This document shows, in pieces, positions 53,246 to 62,722 of a stretch of 64,000 bases of DNA. Each line of letters opens with the position of its first letter. Position 1 is the first letter of the stretch. The notes under the pieces were generated by a model that had not been told where the DNA came from, ran no database searches, and was given only the letters and a program-made list of their open reading frames with translations. The stretch spans positions 2,170,001 through 2,234,000 of the forward strand of contig NZ_CP110629.1 in assembly GCF_026153455.1 (NCBI RefSeq), given 5' to 3'. Both the position numbers and the translations under genes were made by a program. This DNA comes from Marinimicrobium sp. C6131 (GTDB lineage: Bacteria > Pseudomonadota > Gammaproteobacteria > Pseudomonadales > Cellvibrionaceae).

Positions 53246-55119
53246 GGTGTGCGCGCCCCCAGCACAGGATCCGCCAGAGGGTAAATACCCCGCAGATAGG
53301 CATCAAACACTTTACGCGCCACCGGCGCGGCCACCCCGGAACCCGATTCGCCATTCTCAACAATCACCGCCACGGCAATTTGCGGGTCATCCGCCGGGGC
53401 AAAACCAACAAATAGCGCATGGTCACGTTGACGCTCTTCCAGTGCCTCCGAGTCGTACTCCTCCCCCTGGGGAATGGCGACCACCTGGGCGGTACCGGTC
53501 TTACCGGCAATTTTATAGTCCGCCCCATAGGCCGAACGCCGGGCGGTTCCGCGCTCGCCGTGCATCACCCCCACCATCGCATTGATGATGTAATCCCAAT
53601 CCTCCTCGGCCACCTCCATCTGCGCCTCTTCAATGACCGGTCGCTCCTGCCCCCCCACTTTAGCCACCATCTGGGGGCGCAGACGACGTCCGCGGCTGGC
53701 CATGGTGGCGGTCATCTGGGCCAGTTGCATGGGCGTGGCCAGGGCATAGCCCTGACCGATGGCAAGGTTAAGGTTGTCCCCCGGGAACCAGGGCAGACCG
53801 CGTTGATTGCGCTTCCACTCCCGGGACGGCCAGATACCGCTGCGCTCCGAGGGAATATCCACCTCCGTCCGCGACCCCAAGCCAAACTGCACACCAAATT
53901 CATGAATGGAGTCGACCCCCATTCGATGACCCAGGTCGTAATAGTAAACATCACAGGACTCGACCACCGCCTGTTCGAGATCGACCTTCGGGCCGTGCCC
54001 GGTCCGTTTCCAGTCCCGATACAGGCGATCATCGCCCGGCAACCGATACCAGCCCGGGTCGCGAATGGTATGTTCCCGATCCACCACCTCATGGTGCAGG
54101 CCGGCCAACCCGACCACCGGTTTGGTGGTGGAACCCGGTGGATACTGCCCCTGCAAAAACCGGTTGAACAGCGGCAGATCCAGAGATTGGTTCAGGCTGC
54201 GATAGTCGCGGAAACTGATCCCGGTGACGAACAGGTTGGGGTCAAAACTGGGCATGGACACCGCCGCCAGCACGCCTCCGGTTTTGACATCCAGAGCAAC
54301 GACCGCCCCCCGGTAGTCATCCAGGGCGCTGACCGCGGTCGCCTGCAGGCGGGAGTCGAGGTGCAACTGCAGATCTTCGCCCGGTTTGGGGTCGGTGCGA
54401 TCCAGCACGCGCAATACCCGGCCCCGGGCGTTGGTTTCCACGTTCTGACTGCCCACTTCGCCCAGCAACTGGGCTTCATACTCACTTTCCAGGCCGGTCT
54501 TACCAATCGAGTGGGTGCCGCTGTAGCGCTGGTACTGGTCCTCATCAAACCGGGCCAGATCCGCCTGGCTGATCCGGCCCACGTAGCCCAGTACGTGGGC
54601 AAACAGGTCACTCTTGGGGTAGTGGCGCACCAACTGGGCGTTCACCTCAACCCCTTCCAGGCGATACTCGTTGACCGCCAGGCGGGCGATTTCCTCCTCG
54701 GTCAGACGATAGCGCAGGGGAATGGCTTCAAAGGGACGGCGCCACTGTTGCAGTTGGTCGTAGAACTTTTCCAGGTCGCTCTGGGGAATATCCACCAGTT
54801 CCCGCAGCAGCTCGACCGTGGCGGTCATGTCGTTCACCCGCTCGCGAATGACCGACAGGGTATAGCTGGGTCGGTTATCGGCGAGCAGCTCGCCATTGCG
54901 GTCGTAGATCAGCCCACGGGTCGGAGGCACCGGCTGCACGTGCACCCGGTTGCGGTCCGAGCGGGTGGCATAGTCCTGGTGATGGGTGACCTGCAGGCTG
55001 TAGTACCGCGCCACCAGCACGGCAACCAGAGCGGCCATGATCACAGAGGTGGTGATCACCCGGCTGAGAAAAACGCGGGCTTCCCGGTGGTGATCTTTAA
55101 AACGCTGGGCTTCAGACAT
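53242..55119 (-). CDS. mrdA: Penicillin-binding protein 2 (transpeptidase)
   Basis: Cross-links peptidoglycan during elongation with RodA. It is 625 residues: one N-terminal membrane helix (about 17-37), a pedestal domain, and the transpeptidase domain with STTK at 330-333, SCD near residue 390 and KTGTA at 540-544. It is followed directly by rodA and preceded by rlmH. Confidence 0.97.
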   Translation of the reverse strand: MSEAQRFKDHHREARVFLSRVITTSVIMAALVAVLVARYYSLQVTHHQDYATRSDRNRVHVQPVPPTRGLIYDRNGELLADNRPSYTLSVIRERVNDMTATVELLRELVDIPQSDLEKFYDQLQQWRRPFEAIPLRYRLTEEEIARLAVNEYRLEGVEVNAQLVRHYPKSDLFAHVLGYVGRISQADLARFDEDQYQRYSGTHSIGKTGLESEYEAQLLGEVGSQNVETNARGRVLRVLDRTDPKPGEDLQLHLDSRLQATAVSALDDYRGAVVALDVKTGGVLAAVSMPSFDPNLFVTGISFRDYRSLNQSLDLPLFNRFLQGQYPPGSTTKPVVGLAGLHHEVVDREHTIRDPGWYRLPGDDRLYRDWKRTGHGPKVDLEQAVVESCDVYYYDLGHRMGVDSIHEFGVQFGLGSRTEVDIPSERSGIWPSREWKRNQRGLPWFPGDNLNLAIGQGYALATPMQLAQMTATMASRGRRLRPQMVAKVGGQERPVIEEAQMEVAEEDWDYIINAMVGVMHGERGTARRSAYGADYKIAGKTGTAQVVAIPQGEEYDSEALEERQRDHALFVGFAPADDPQIAVAVIVENGESGSGVAAPVARKVFDAYLRGIYPLADPVLGARTP

Positions 55120-55145
55120 GAATGAACGGTAACCCGTCGCGACCT

Positions 55146-55613
55146 TTACTTATGGTATGGGTGATTGTGCAGTATCGAGTAAGCCCGGTACAGCTGTTCA
55201 ATGACCAGAATCCGCACCAGCGGGTGCGGCAGGGTCAGGGCCGAGAGCGACCACTTGGCTTCAGCCAGAGCGAGACATTCCGGGGCCAATCCGTCCGGCC
55301 CGCCAATCAATAAACTGTAATTGGCCCCGCTCATGCGCCACTCATCCAGATTCCGGGCCAGTTGCTCGGTGCTCCAGGCCTTGCCTTTCACATCCAGGGC
55401 GATGACCCGGTCCCCTTTGCCGATGGCGGCCATCATGGCCTGGCCTTCGCGCTCCATGGCCACGGCGGTGGAGCTGCTTTTGCCCCGTGGGCCCAGCGGC
55501 AATTCCACCAGTTCCACGGTGCAGTCCCGGGGCAGGCGTTTGGCGTATTCGCCGTAGCCTTCCTCAACCCAGTCGGGCATCTTGGTGCCCACCGCAATCA
55601 GGCGAATGCGCAT
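55146..55613 (-). CDS. rlmH: 23S rRNA pseudouridine-1915 N3-methyltransferase
   Basis: SPOUT-fold methyltransferase acting on helix 69 of 23S rRNA. It is 155 residues with the family start MRIRLIAVGTKMPDWVEEGY and the SAM-binding knot LLIGGPDGLAPE. It begins 3 bp after the rsfS stop, the standard neighbour. Confidence 0.96.
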   Translation of the reverse strand: MRIRLIAVGTKMPDWVEEGYGEYAKRLPRDCTVELVELPLGPRGKSSSTAVAMEREGQAMMAAIGKGDRVIALDVKGKAWSTEQLARNLDEWRMSGANYSLLIGGPDGLAPECLALAEAKWSLSALTLPHPLVRILVIEQLYRAYSILHNHPYHK

Positions 55614-55616
55614 GGG

Positions 55617-55958
55617 TTAGTGTTCGGCACGGTTGCCGGGTTCCATGGACCAGAGTTTTTCCAGTTCGTAGAAGCCCCGGGTTTCCTCCTGCATCACATG
55701 CACCACGATATCGCCGAAGTCCACCAAGACCCAATCACCGGAATCCACACCCTCGACACCCAGCGGCTGATGGCCGGCGTGTTTGGCATCCTCTACCACG
55801 TTGTTGGCCAGGGACTTCACGTGGCGGCTGGAGGTACCGCTGGCGATGATCAGGGTATCCATCACATCACTCAACTCCCGGACATCCAGTTGCACGATAT
55901 TTTTCCCCTTCAGGTCTTCCAGGGATTCGACAATAAGCTCATTTAACGCTGCGGACAT
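55617..55958 (-). CDS. rsfS: Ribosome silencing factor
   Basis: Binds L14 and blocks subunit joining in slow growth. It is 113 residues with LEDLKGKNIVQLDVRELS and the family block GDWVLVDFGDIVVHVMQEET. It lies between nadD and rlmH, the usual order. Confidence 0.95.
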   Translation of the reverse strand: MSAALNELIVESLEDLKGKNIVQLDVRELSDVMDTLIIASGTSSRHVKSLANNVVEDAKHAGHQPLGVEGVDSGDWVLVDFGDIVVHVMQEETRGFYELEKLWSMEPGNRAEH

Positions 55959-56000
55959 TCGCCACCTGTTTCAGTCATGTATAAAAAGAGTAAGGCCCGC

Positions 56001-56645
56001 TCAAGCACGGGCCCGATAAAGGTTGTTGTCCCGAATATACTGCCAGACCGTGTCGGGCAGTAAAAATTGCGGAGAGCGCCCGGCCTGGATCAGGGACCGG
56101 ATTTCCGTGGCCGAGATCGGCAGCAGACGCAGGGCCTGCACGCCAATGGCGCCCGCCGGAGACGCGGTCAGCGCGTCGGGGGCCACCTGATGCTCGCTCA
56201 GCCACTCGGCCAGCGGTCCCCGGGAGGGCAGCTCCCAGCCGGGTCGGGCGATCACCAGCAGATGCCCCCAATCGAGCAGCTCCCGCCAGCCGTGCCACTG
56301 CTCCAGCCCGAGAAAGGCATCGCAACCCAGAATCCAGATCAACGGCACCGCCGGCCCCAGCTCCGCGCGGAGGCTTTTCAGGGTATCCAGGGTGTAGGAG
56401 GGGCCATCGCGGTGCAGCTCGCGATCGTCCAGAACCAGGCTCGGACAATCGGCCAAGGCCAGGCGCAACATCTCGGTGCGCTCGACGCTGCTCACATCCG
56501 GGGTCGCCCGGTGTGGCGGCTGGTGGCACGGCAGCAGCCGCACTTCGTCCAGCGCCAGGGTTTCCCCGGCTTCCAGTGCCATGCGCAGGTGCCCGAGATG
56601 AATGGGGTCAAAGGTGCCGCCCAGCAGCCCGATCGCCTGAGTCAT
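56001..56645 (-). CDS. nadD: Nicotinate-nucleotide adenylyltransferase
   Basis: Adenylates nicotinate mononucleotide in NAD synthesis. It is 214 residues. GGTFDPIHLGHLR near residue 9 is the nucleotidyltransferase motif, and ISATEIRSLIQAG the C-terminal one. It starts 3 bp after the proA stop. Confidence 0.96.
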   Translation of the reverse strand: MTQAIGLLGGTFDPIHLGHLRMALEAGETLALDEVRLLPCHQPPHRATPDVSSVERTEMLRLALADCPSLVLDDRELHRDGPSYTLDTLKSLRAELGPAVPLIWILGCDAFLGLEQWHGWRELLDWGHLLVIARPGWELPSRGPLAEWLSEHQVAPDALTASPAGAIGVQALRLLPISATEIRSLIQAGRSPQFLLPDTVWQYIRDNNLYRARA

Positions 56646-56648
56646 AAA

Positions 56649-57914
56649 TCAGTTACGGATGTGTCCGTCGCCCAGCACAATCCATTTCTGGGACGTCAGC
56701 CCTTCCAGGCCCACCGGGCCCCGGGCGTGGATCTTGTCGGTGGAAATACCGATCTCCGCCCCCAGGCCGTATTCGAACCCATCGGCAAAACGGGTGGAGG
56801 CATTGACCATCACCGAGCTGGAATCCACTTCGTGCAGGAAGCGGCGCGCCCGGGTGTAATCCTCGGTCACGATCGCTTCGGTGTGTTGGGAGCTGTATTG
56901 GGCAATGTGGTCCATGGCCTCATCCAGCCCGTCCACAACGCGGATCGCCAACACCGGGGCCAGGTATTCGGTGGCCCAATCTTCCTCGGTGGCAGCCTGC
57001 GCCTCAATCAGCGCCCGAGTGCGCTCACAACCGCGCAGCTCCACGCCCTTCTCGGCATAGGCATCCGCCAGGCGGGGCAGAATTTCGGCGGCCACGGCCC
57101 GATCCACCAGCAGGGTCTCCATGGCGTTGCACACACCGTAGCGGTGGGTCTTGGCGTTCAGGGCAATATTGAAAGCTTTATCCAGATCCGCTTTGGCATC
57201 AATGAACACATGGCAGATGCCGTCCAGGTGCTTGATCACCGGCACCCGCGCGTCGCGGCTGATCCGTTCGATCAGGCCTTTACCACCCCGGGGCACGATC
57301 ACGTCCACGTACTCGGGCATGGCGATCAGCTCGCCCACGGCGGCCCGATCGGTGGTTTCCACCACCTGCACGGCGGTTTCCGGCAATCCGGCCTCGGCCA
57401 GGCCTTTTTTCAGGCAGGCGGCAATGGCGCGGTTGGAATGAATCGCCTCGCTGCCGCCGCGCAGAATCGCGGCATTGCCGGACTTCAGGCACAGGCTGGC
57501 GGCATCAATGGTCACATTGGGGCGGGATTCATAGATGATCCCCACCACGCCCAGAGGCACACGCATCTTGCCCACCTGAATACCGCTGGGCCGGAAGTTC
57601 ATATCGGTGATCGCGCCGCAGGGATCCGGCAGCGCCGCGACCTGGCGCAGCCCTTCAATCATGCCGTCGATGGTCGCCGGCTTGAGCGCCAGGCGGTCCA
57701 GCATGGCCGCGTCCAGGCCGTTGGCCTCGCCGGCTTCCAGGTCCTTGCGGTTTTCCTCGGCCAGGGTCGGGCGCGCCGCTTCCAGGGCTTCGGCCATGGC
57801 CAGCAGGGCCCGGTTTTTGGTGCCGGCACTGGCAGCAGCCACCACACGGGCGGCACGACGGGCATTGCGGCCCAGATCGGCCATATACTCGATGACGTTG
57901 CTCGAATCACTCAT
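56649..57914 (-). CDS. proA: Gamma-glutamyl phosphate reductase
   Basis: NADPH-dependent second step of proline synthesis. It is 421 residues of the aldehyde-dehydrogenase fold. The active-site Cys lies in HLDGICHVFID. Other family segments are VPLGVVGIIYESRPNVTIDA and LCLKSGNAAILRGGSEA. It is the first gene of the minus-strand cluster leading to mrdA and lipA, divergent from the PepSY gene. Confidence 0.97.
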   Translation of the reverse strand: MSDSSNVIEYMADLGRNARRAARVVAAASAGTKNRALLAMAEALEAARPTLAEENRKDLEAGEANGLDAAMLDRLALKPATIDGMIEGLRQVAALPDPCGAITDMNFRPSGIQVGKMRVPLGVVGIIYESRPNVTIDAASLCLKSGNAAILRGGSEAIHSNRAIAACLKKGLAEAGLPETAVQVVETTDRAAVGELIAMPEYVDVIVPRGGKGLIERISRDARVPVIKHLDGICHVFIDAKADLDKAFNIALNAKTHRYGVCNAMETLLVDRAVAAEILPRLADAYAEKGVELRGCERTRALIEAQAATEEDWATEYLAPVLAIRVVDGLDEAMDHIAQYSSQHTEAIVTEDYTRARRFLHEVDSSSVMVNASTRFADGFEYGLGAEIGISTDKIHARGPVGLEGLTSQKWIVLGDGHIRN

Positions 57915-58116
57915 AGGGTCGGGAGGCTCTCACATCCTCAAAGTTGCGGTTTCAGAACACTTTCTCAACACAATGGCCGCGATTATACCTTGTTTGGCGG
58001 CGCTTTTTGGGGCTTTCAGCTCCCGTTCAGCCAGTTTCTCTTACGCTTGGGACAAGGTAAGCTACGTGGGTCACTGTATGGGGCTCCTGAATATGACACA
58101 ACACCGGGGAACACTG

Positions 58117-58410
58117 ATGGGCCGAGGCCTGCTGATCGCACTGCTGATGCTCGCTGGCGCACCGCTGTCGCAGACCGCCAGCGCCGCGCCTCAGTCCGTC
58201 CAGATCCTGCCGGTCGCCCAGGCGGAAAGCCGGGTCAGTGCCTCCCGTGCCGCCGCCATCGTGCAGAAACGCTACGGCGGCAAGGTGTTGAAAGTCGATA
58301 CCCAGAATCGCGGCGGCCGCGTGGTACACCGGATCAAAATCCTGCAGGACAATGGCCGCATCAGCACCGTCATGGTCGACGGCCAGTCCGGACAGATTCT
58401 CAAGCGCTAG
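58117..58410 (+). CDS. Small secreted PepSY-domain protein
   Basis: A 97-residue protein. The ATG at 58117 has GGGGA 7 nt upstream and starts a signal peptide (MGRGLLIALLMLAGAPLSQT, cleaved after ASA). In-frame ATGs at 58078 and 58093 are less likely. The PepSY unit covers about 35-97 (RVSASRAAAIVQKRYGGKVL; VMVDGQSGQILKR). PepSY domains are thought to bind or inhibit proteases. The gene sits 23 bp before a response regulator, so it may be the output or sensor partner of that system. Confidence 0.85.
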   Translation: MGRGLLIALLMLAGAPLSQTASAAPQSVQILPVAQAESRVSASRAAAIVQKRYGGKVLKVDTQNRGGRVVHRIKILQDNGRISTVMVDGQSGQILKR

Positions 58411-58433
58411 AAACAGGTGACAGGAGACCCGCC

Positions 58434-59123
58434 ATGCGTCTGTTAGTGGTAGAAGATGACCCCGCCCTGCGCACCCAGATTCAGCAGCAACTGCACGCCG
58501 AGGGCTTTGCCATCGACCTGGCCCCGGACGGCCGCGAAGGCCTGTTTCTGGGGCAGGAGCACCCCTACGACCTGGCCATTATCGACCTGGGCCTGCCGGA
58601 CCTGGACGGCGTCAGCCTGATCCGGACCCTGCGCGCCGAAGGCCACAGCTACCCCATCCTGATTCTGACCGCACGCAGCGCCTGGCAGGACAAGGTGGAA
58701 GGTCTGGAAGCCGGCGCCGATGATTACCTCACCAAACCCTTTCACCCGGAAGAGCTGCGCGCCCGGCTCAATGCCCTGCTGCGCCGGGCCAGCGGCCTGG
58801 CCTCCAGCGTGATCGAGGGCGGCCCCATTGCCATTGATACCATCGCCCGCCGGGTCACCCTGAAAGGCGAACCGGTGACCCTGACCGGCTACGAATACCA
58901 GGCGTTGGCCTATATGGCGCTGAACAGCGGCAAGGTGGTGTCCAAAACCGAGCTGACCGAGCATCTGTACGATCAGGACTTCGACCGGGACAGCAACGTG
59001 ATCGAGGTGTTTATCGGTCGCCTGCGCCGCAAACTGGACCCGGACGGCTCGCTCAAGCTGATCACCACCCAGCGCGGGCTGGGCTATTGCCTGAACCTGC
59101 CCGAGGGGTCGGCCGATTCGTGA
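58434..59123 (+). CDS. OmpR/PhoP-type response regulator
   Basis: A 229-residue two-component regulator. The receiver domain has the acidic pair VVEDD, the phosphorylated Asp51 in IIDLGLPD and the lysine in YLTKPFHPEEL. The C-terminal winged helix (about 130-225) has SNVIEVFIGRLRRKLD and TTQRGLGYCL. AGGAG precedes the ATG. The stop overlaps the GTG of the kinase gene. Sequence style resembles PhoP and QseB regulators. Confidence 0.95.
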   Translation: MRLLVVEDDPALRTQIQQQLHAEGFAIDLAPDGREGLFLGQEHPYDLAIIDLGLPDLDGVSLIRTLRAEGHSYPILILTARSAWQDKVEGLEAGADDYLTKPFHPEELRARLNALLRRASGLASSVIEGGPIAIDTIARRVTLKGEPVTLTGYEYQALAYMALNSGKVVSKTELTEHLYDQDFDRDSNVIEVFIGRLRRKLDPDGSLKLITTQRGLGYCLNLPEGSADS

Positions 59124-60490
59124 GTCAGCGCCCACTGTCACTGAATGCGCGCTTATTACTGGCCTCACTGCTGGTACTGCCCCTGTTTCTGGGGCTGACC
59201 GGGCTGGTTCTGGAGCGGGCCTTTGACCGCAGCCTGACCACCGCCGCCCGGGAACAGTTGCAGGGCCAGATCTACCTGCTGTTCAGCGTGGCGGAAATGC
59301 AGGGCACCGGTGAGCAGGCCCAACTGGAAATGCCCCCGGCGCTGCTGGAACCCAACTTCGAGCGCCTGAACTCCGGGCTCTATGGCTACCTTTCAACTCG
59401 GGCAGGACGCACCGTCTGGCATTCCAACTCGGCACAACTGCGCCCCGAGCTGCCCGCCACCGGGGAGTTTCCACAGCCGGGCGACTTGCTGCTCGACCAG
59501 ATCGAGCTGGATGGCCAACCACACTGGCGCGCCCGTTACGCGGTGATCTGGGAGGATGACGCCGGGCAGGATCACGACTATCTGGTGACCTTGTTGCGCG
59601 ATCAGACGCCCTACCGGGCCGAGCTGGCCAGCTTCCGGCGCCAGCTCTGGCGCTGGCTGGGCGCCGCCGCCCTGCTTCTGGTGATCGCCCAGAGCGCGAG
59701 CCTGCGCTGGGGGCTGCGCCCGCTGGGCCGACTCGCCCGGGCGCTGGATGCCATGCGCGAGGGCTCCCGCCCGCACCTGGAAGGCCGCCACCCGGCGGAG
59801 CTGCAACCGGTGGTGGACAACCTCAACCAGGTGCTGGACCGGGAGCAGTCTCTGCGCAAACGCTACCGGGACAGCCTGAGCAACCTGGCCCACAGCCTGA
59901 AAACGCCCCTGACCGTGCTGCGCAACCAGGCCAGCGATAGCGCACCGGATAAGGAAGCCCGAAGTGTGATCGCCGAGCAGGTGGCCCGTATGGATCAGGT
60001 GGTGAGTTACCAGTTGCGCCGGGCGGTGTCGGAGCAGCAACAGGGCAGCCACCGGCAGACCCCCATTCAACCCGCCGCCCAGCGCATGGTGAACACCCTG
60101 GAAAAAGTCTACCGGGAGCAGGCACCGCAGTTTGAGCTGGCCATTCCGGACGGGCTGGCGTTCCCCGGCGATGAGCAGGACCTGCTGGAGCTGCTCGGCA
60201 ACCTGCTGGACAACGCCTGCAAGTATGGGCGGGGGCGCATTCGCGTCAGCGCCCACAGCGATAGTGAGCATTTACATCTGACCGTGGAGGACAATGGCCC
60301 CGGTATTCCCGAGGACCAGCGCGAGCAGGTGATCCGGCGCGGGCAGCGGTTGGATACCCTGCAGGCCGGGCAAGGGATTGGCCTGGCGGTGGCGGCGGAT
60401 ATTGTGGGCAGTTATGGGGGGCGGTTGACCATTGGTAAGTCCGAGATGGGCGGAGCGATAATAAAAATCCAGTTTCCAAACCACGCGTAG
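59120..60490 (+). CDS. Two-component sensor histidine kinase
   Basis: A 456-residue membrane kinase. The start codon is GTG at 59120, sharing GTGA with the regulator stop. Two membrane helices (about 10-35 and 175-200) enclose a periplasmic sensor of about 140 residues. After a HAMP-like linker come H258 in NLAHSLKTPLTVLRNQ, the N box NLLDNACKYG and the G box VEDNGPGIPEDQ. The HSLKTPL form and sensor size recall PhoQ, but the acidic patch typical of PhoQ is not obvious. Confidence 0.94.
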   Translation: MSQRPLSLNARLLLASLLVLPLFLGLTGLVLERAFDRSLTTAAREQLQGQIYLLFSVAEMQGTGEQAQLEMPPALLEPNFERLNSGLYGYLSTRAGRTVWHSNSAQLRPELPATGEFPQPGDLLLDQIELDGQPHWRARYAVIWEDDAGQDHDYLVTLLRDQTPYRAELASFRRQLWRWLGAAALLLVIAQSASLRWGLRPLGRLARALDAMREGSRPHLEGRHPAELQPVVDNLNQVLDREQSLRKRYRDSLSNLAHSLKTPLTVLRNQASDSAPDKEARSVIAEQVARMDQVVSYQLRRAVSEQQQGSHRQTPIQPAAQRMVNTLEKVYREQAPQFELAIPDGLAFPGDEQDLLELLGNLLDNACKYGRGRIRVSAHSDSEHLHLTVEDNGPGIPEDQREQVIRRGQRLDTLQAGQGIGLAVAADIVGSYGGRLTIGKSEMGGAIIKIQFPNHA

Positions 60491-60541
60491 GGCGGATCGG
60501 TCCGACGCTTCGGAGGCCGGAGGCCGCATCCGCCGTAACCC
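60485..60541 (-). repeat. REP-like palindrome overlapping the kinase 3' end
   Basis: CGTAGGGCGGATCGGTCCGA...GGCCGCATCCGCCGTAACCC. The outer arms match the other palindromes, and the interior GGATCGGTCCGACG is the variant also seen beside IS copy 1. It starts within the last codons of the kinase gene and supplies part of its stop region. The rest of the gap to 60736 shows no clear promoter. Confidence 0.8.
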
Positions 60542-60736
60542 ACGTTGCCGCATTCCGCCGTAACCACAATTCGCGTCACCCCCTTCGCTCGCCCCCACCA
60601 AAATCCGCAACCCTGTGCGCCAAATCGCACAAAACGTGCTGCTATCGCCGCACAAACTCCATGGGTAATCCCCGATCCCCCCGGAACGTGAAAACGCGCA
60701 CACTGGCCGCGTTCAAACAAACCCGGAGGGATAACC

Positions 60737-61681
60737 ATGAACGCGCGTACCTGTATCGCAGTGGACTCCACCTGCGACCTGCCCGCCCAATTTATTCGGG
60801 ACAACAACATTGAAGTACTGCCGATCTATATCCACCACGCTGGCGGTCGGCAACTGGACTACCGCAACCCGGCCAACACCCTGCGGTTCTATCAATCCCA
60901 CACCCGGGAGAAATACGGCCTGGCCCAGTCCGAGCCGCTCTCCGTGGAGGACATGACCCAGCTCCTGCAACGCAAACTGCTGCCCAACTACGACCTGGTT
61001 CAGGTAATCACCACCAACAGCAAGAAGAGCGAGGTGTTCAAGCGGGTGTCCGAGGCCGCCATGGTCAACGAGCCCAAGTTCCGGGCCATGGAGCGCCCCA
61101 ACCGGCCACCCTTCCGCATCCGCCTGTACGACAGCATGACCATGTTTACCGGCCATGGATTGTTGGTGTATGAACTGGTCAAGCGTCTGAAGGAGGAGAA
61201 AACCCCGATCAACCGCTCCATCCGGGCCATCGACCATATGCGCGAGGAGGTCTACGGTTACATCATTCCCAATGACCTGGCCTACATGCGCGAGCGCCGG
61301 CACATGCGCAAGTCCGACCACAAAATTTCCTGGGTGAACTTCAAATTGGCCAGCATGCTGAACCGGCGGCCGATCATTCAGATCCACAAAGGCGACACCG
61401 CCAAAATGACCACCGGCAAGGGCTTCTGGGGCAGCCTGGAGGTATTGTTCGACCATGTGCGCAAGCAGATGGAGCAGGGGTTGACCTGTGATGCCATTAC
61501 CATGAGTTACGGTGGCTGCCTGGATGAGATCAAAAACCATCCCGCAATGATCAGGTTTCGGGAGGATTGTCAGAAAGCGGGGGTGAAAACCCTGCTCTCG
61601 ATGATGAGCATGACCGGCACCGTCAACGTCGGCCCCGGGGCCTTTGCGTTGGCGTTTGCGACGGATAAGGCGTTGGTTTAG
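60737..61681 (+). CDS. DegV-family fatty-acid-binding protein
   Basis: A 314-residue cytosolic protein. The N-terminus CIAVDSTCDLPAQFIRDNNI and the late TGTVNVGPGAFALAFATD match DegV (FakB-like) proteins, which bind fatty acids for phosphorylation in Gram-positives. A FakA kinase partner is not visible here, so the role in this organism is open. The middle region is longer and more basic than in classical FakB. GGAGGGA precedes the ATG. Confidence 0.85.
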   Translation: MNARTCIAVDSTCDLPAQFIRDNNIEVLPIYIHHAGGRQLDYRNPANTLRFYQSHTREKYGLAQSEPLSVEDMTQLLQRKLLPNYDLVQVITTNSKKSEVFKRVSEAAMVNEPKFRAMERPNRPPFRIRLYDSMTMFTGHGLLVYELVKRLKEEKTPINRSIRAIDHMREEVYGYIIPNDLAYMRERRHMRKSDHKISWVNFKLASMLNRRPIIQIHKGDTAKMTTGKGFWGSLEVLFDHVRKQMEQGLTCDAITMSYGGCLDEIKNHPAMIRFREDCQKAGVKTLLSMMSMTGTVNVGPGAFALAFATDKALV

Positions 61682-61696
61682 AAGTTGGTGGTATTT

Positions 61697-61754
61697 ATTG
61701 GTGGATGACCGATCAATGGTGGATGACGGGCCCGTTGGGCCCTTATCCACCAAT
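61697..61754. terminator. Inverted repeat between the convergent degV-type and exchanger genes
   Basis: ATTGGTGGAT (61697-61706) pairs with ATCCACCAAT (61745-61754). A second TGGTGGATGACGGGCC copy at 61717 can pair instead, with GGGCCC in the middle. There is no T-run. It probably limits read-through, but this is a weak call. Confidence 0.4.
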
Positions 61755-61771
61755 CAACCTCCCAACCATAA

Positions 61772-62722
61772 TCAAACGGCCATAAACCCGACGTAAACAA
61801 CGTAACCGGCCAACAACACCCCGGCCTCGACGCGATTCAACCGCTTCCCGGTCAACAGGAACGCCACCAACGCCAGGGCGGCGGCCAACATCACCCACTG
61901 GTCAATGGCCAACAACCGCCCCGCCAGAGGCAACGGCTGGATGATCGACGACACCCCGAGAATCCCCAGCAGGTTGAAGATATTACTGCCGAGAATATTC
62001 CCCACCGCCACATCCGCCTGCCGGCGCAACACCGCGATCAGGGACACCGCCATTTCGGGCAGGGACGTCCCCACCGCCACCAGCGTCAGGCCGATCAGCG
62101 CCTCCGGGATACCCAGCCACTCACCAATACCCACGGCCCCGTGCAGAAACAGCCGCGCGCCAACAATCAGCAGCACCAGGCCACCCAGGGTCATCACCAC
62201 CGACAGCCAGAGCGCCTGGGGACGCGGGGTGACCGAGGCGGCCTCCGCCTTATGGAGCTCCACCTCCGGCCCCTCGGGATGCAAACGCTCGGTGCGGTAG
62301 GACCAGATCAGATACCCCGCCAACGCCACCAGGAACATCACCCCATCCACGCGCCCGAGGGTACCGTCGCGCATGATCAGCAGCGCCAGCACCGTGGCGA
62401 CCACCATGGCCAGGCCGTCCCGCTTGAGGGCATTGGTGTGCACGGTCAGCGGCAGCACCAGCCCGCACAGGCCCAGAATCAGCAGGACATTGGCGATGTT
62501 ACTGCCGATCACATTACCCAGGGCAATGTCCGGACTCTTGGCCAGCGCCGCCTGCAGAGACACCACCAACTCCGGGGAGGAGGTACCAAAGCCGACGATC
62601 ACCAACCCCGCCAACAGCGGCGACACACCCCAGCGGGTCGCCAGCGCCACCGCCCCACGCACCAGGGTGTCGCCACCGCCGGTCAATAAGGCCAAGCCCA
62701 ACAATAACCAGACAAAATCCAT
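61772..62722 (-). CDS. Calcium/sodium antiporter (CaCA family)
   Basis: A 316-residue inner-membrane cation exchanger with two inverted alpha repeats. The signature motifs are GFGTSSPELVVSLQAAL with GNVIGSNIANVLLILG in the first half, and AVGTSLPEMAVSLIAVL with GNILGSNIFNLLGILG in the second. The start at 62722 has GGAGGGG upstream and shares the TAATG junction with the galE stop, so the two are translationally coupled. Ion preference cannot be fixed by eye. Confidence 0.94.
   Translation of the reverse strand: MDFVWLLLGLALLTGGGDTLVRGAVALATRWGVSPLLAGLVIVGFGTSSPELVVSLQAALAKSPDIALGNVIGSNIANVLLILGLCGLVLPLTVHTNALKRDGLAMVVATVLALLIMRDGTLGRVDGVMFLVALAGYLIWSYRTERLHPEGPEVELHKAEAASVTPRPQALWLSVVMTLGGLVLLIVGARLFLHGAVGIGEWLGIPEALIGLTLVAVGTSLPEMAVSLIAVLRRQADVAVGNILGSNIFNLLGILGVSSIIQPLPLAGRLLAIDQWVMLAAALALVAFLLTGKRLNRVEAGVLLAGYVVYVGFMAV

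Noticed and set aside
51149..55125. Long plus-strand frames of 644 and 568 codons (51149-53083, 53419-55125)
   Set aside because: Antisense to mltB, rodA and mrdA, which are unmistakable. The products are low-complexity His/Gln/Gly-rich strings.
56067..58433. N-terminal extension of the response regulator back to 56067
   Set aside because: The upstream part is antisense to nadD and proA. The ATG at 58434 has an AGGAG site and gives the normal receiver N-terminus.
61682..61771. GGTGGATGAC repeated at 46330 and 61700 as a repeat family
   Set aside because: Only a 12-nt word in three places (46328, 61699, 61717), too short to call a family from this window.
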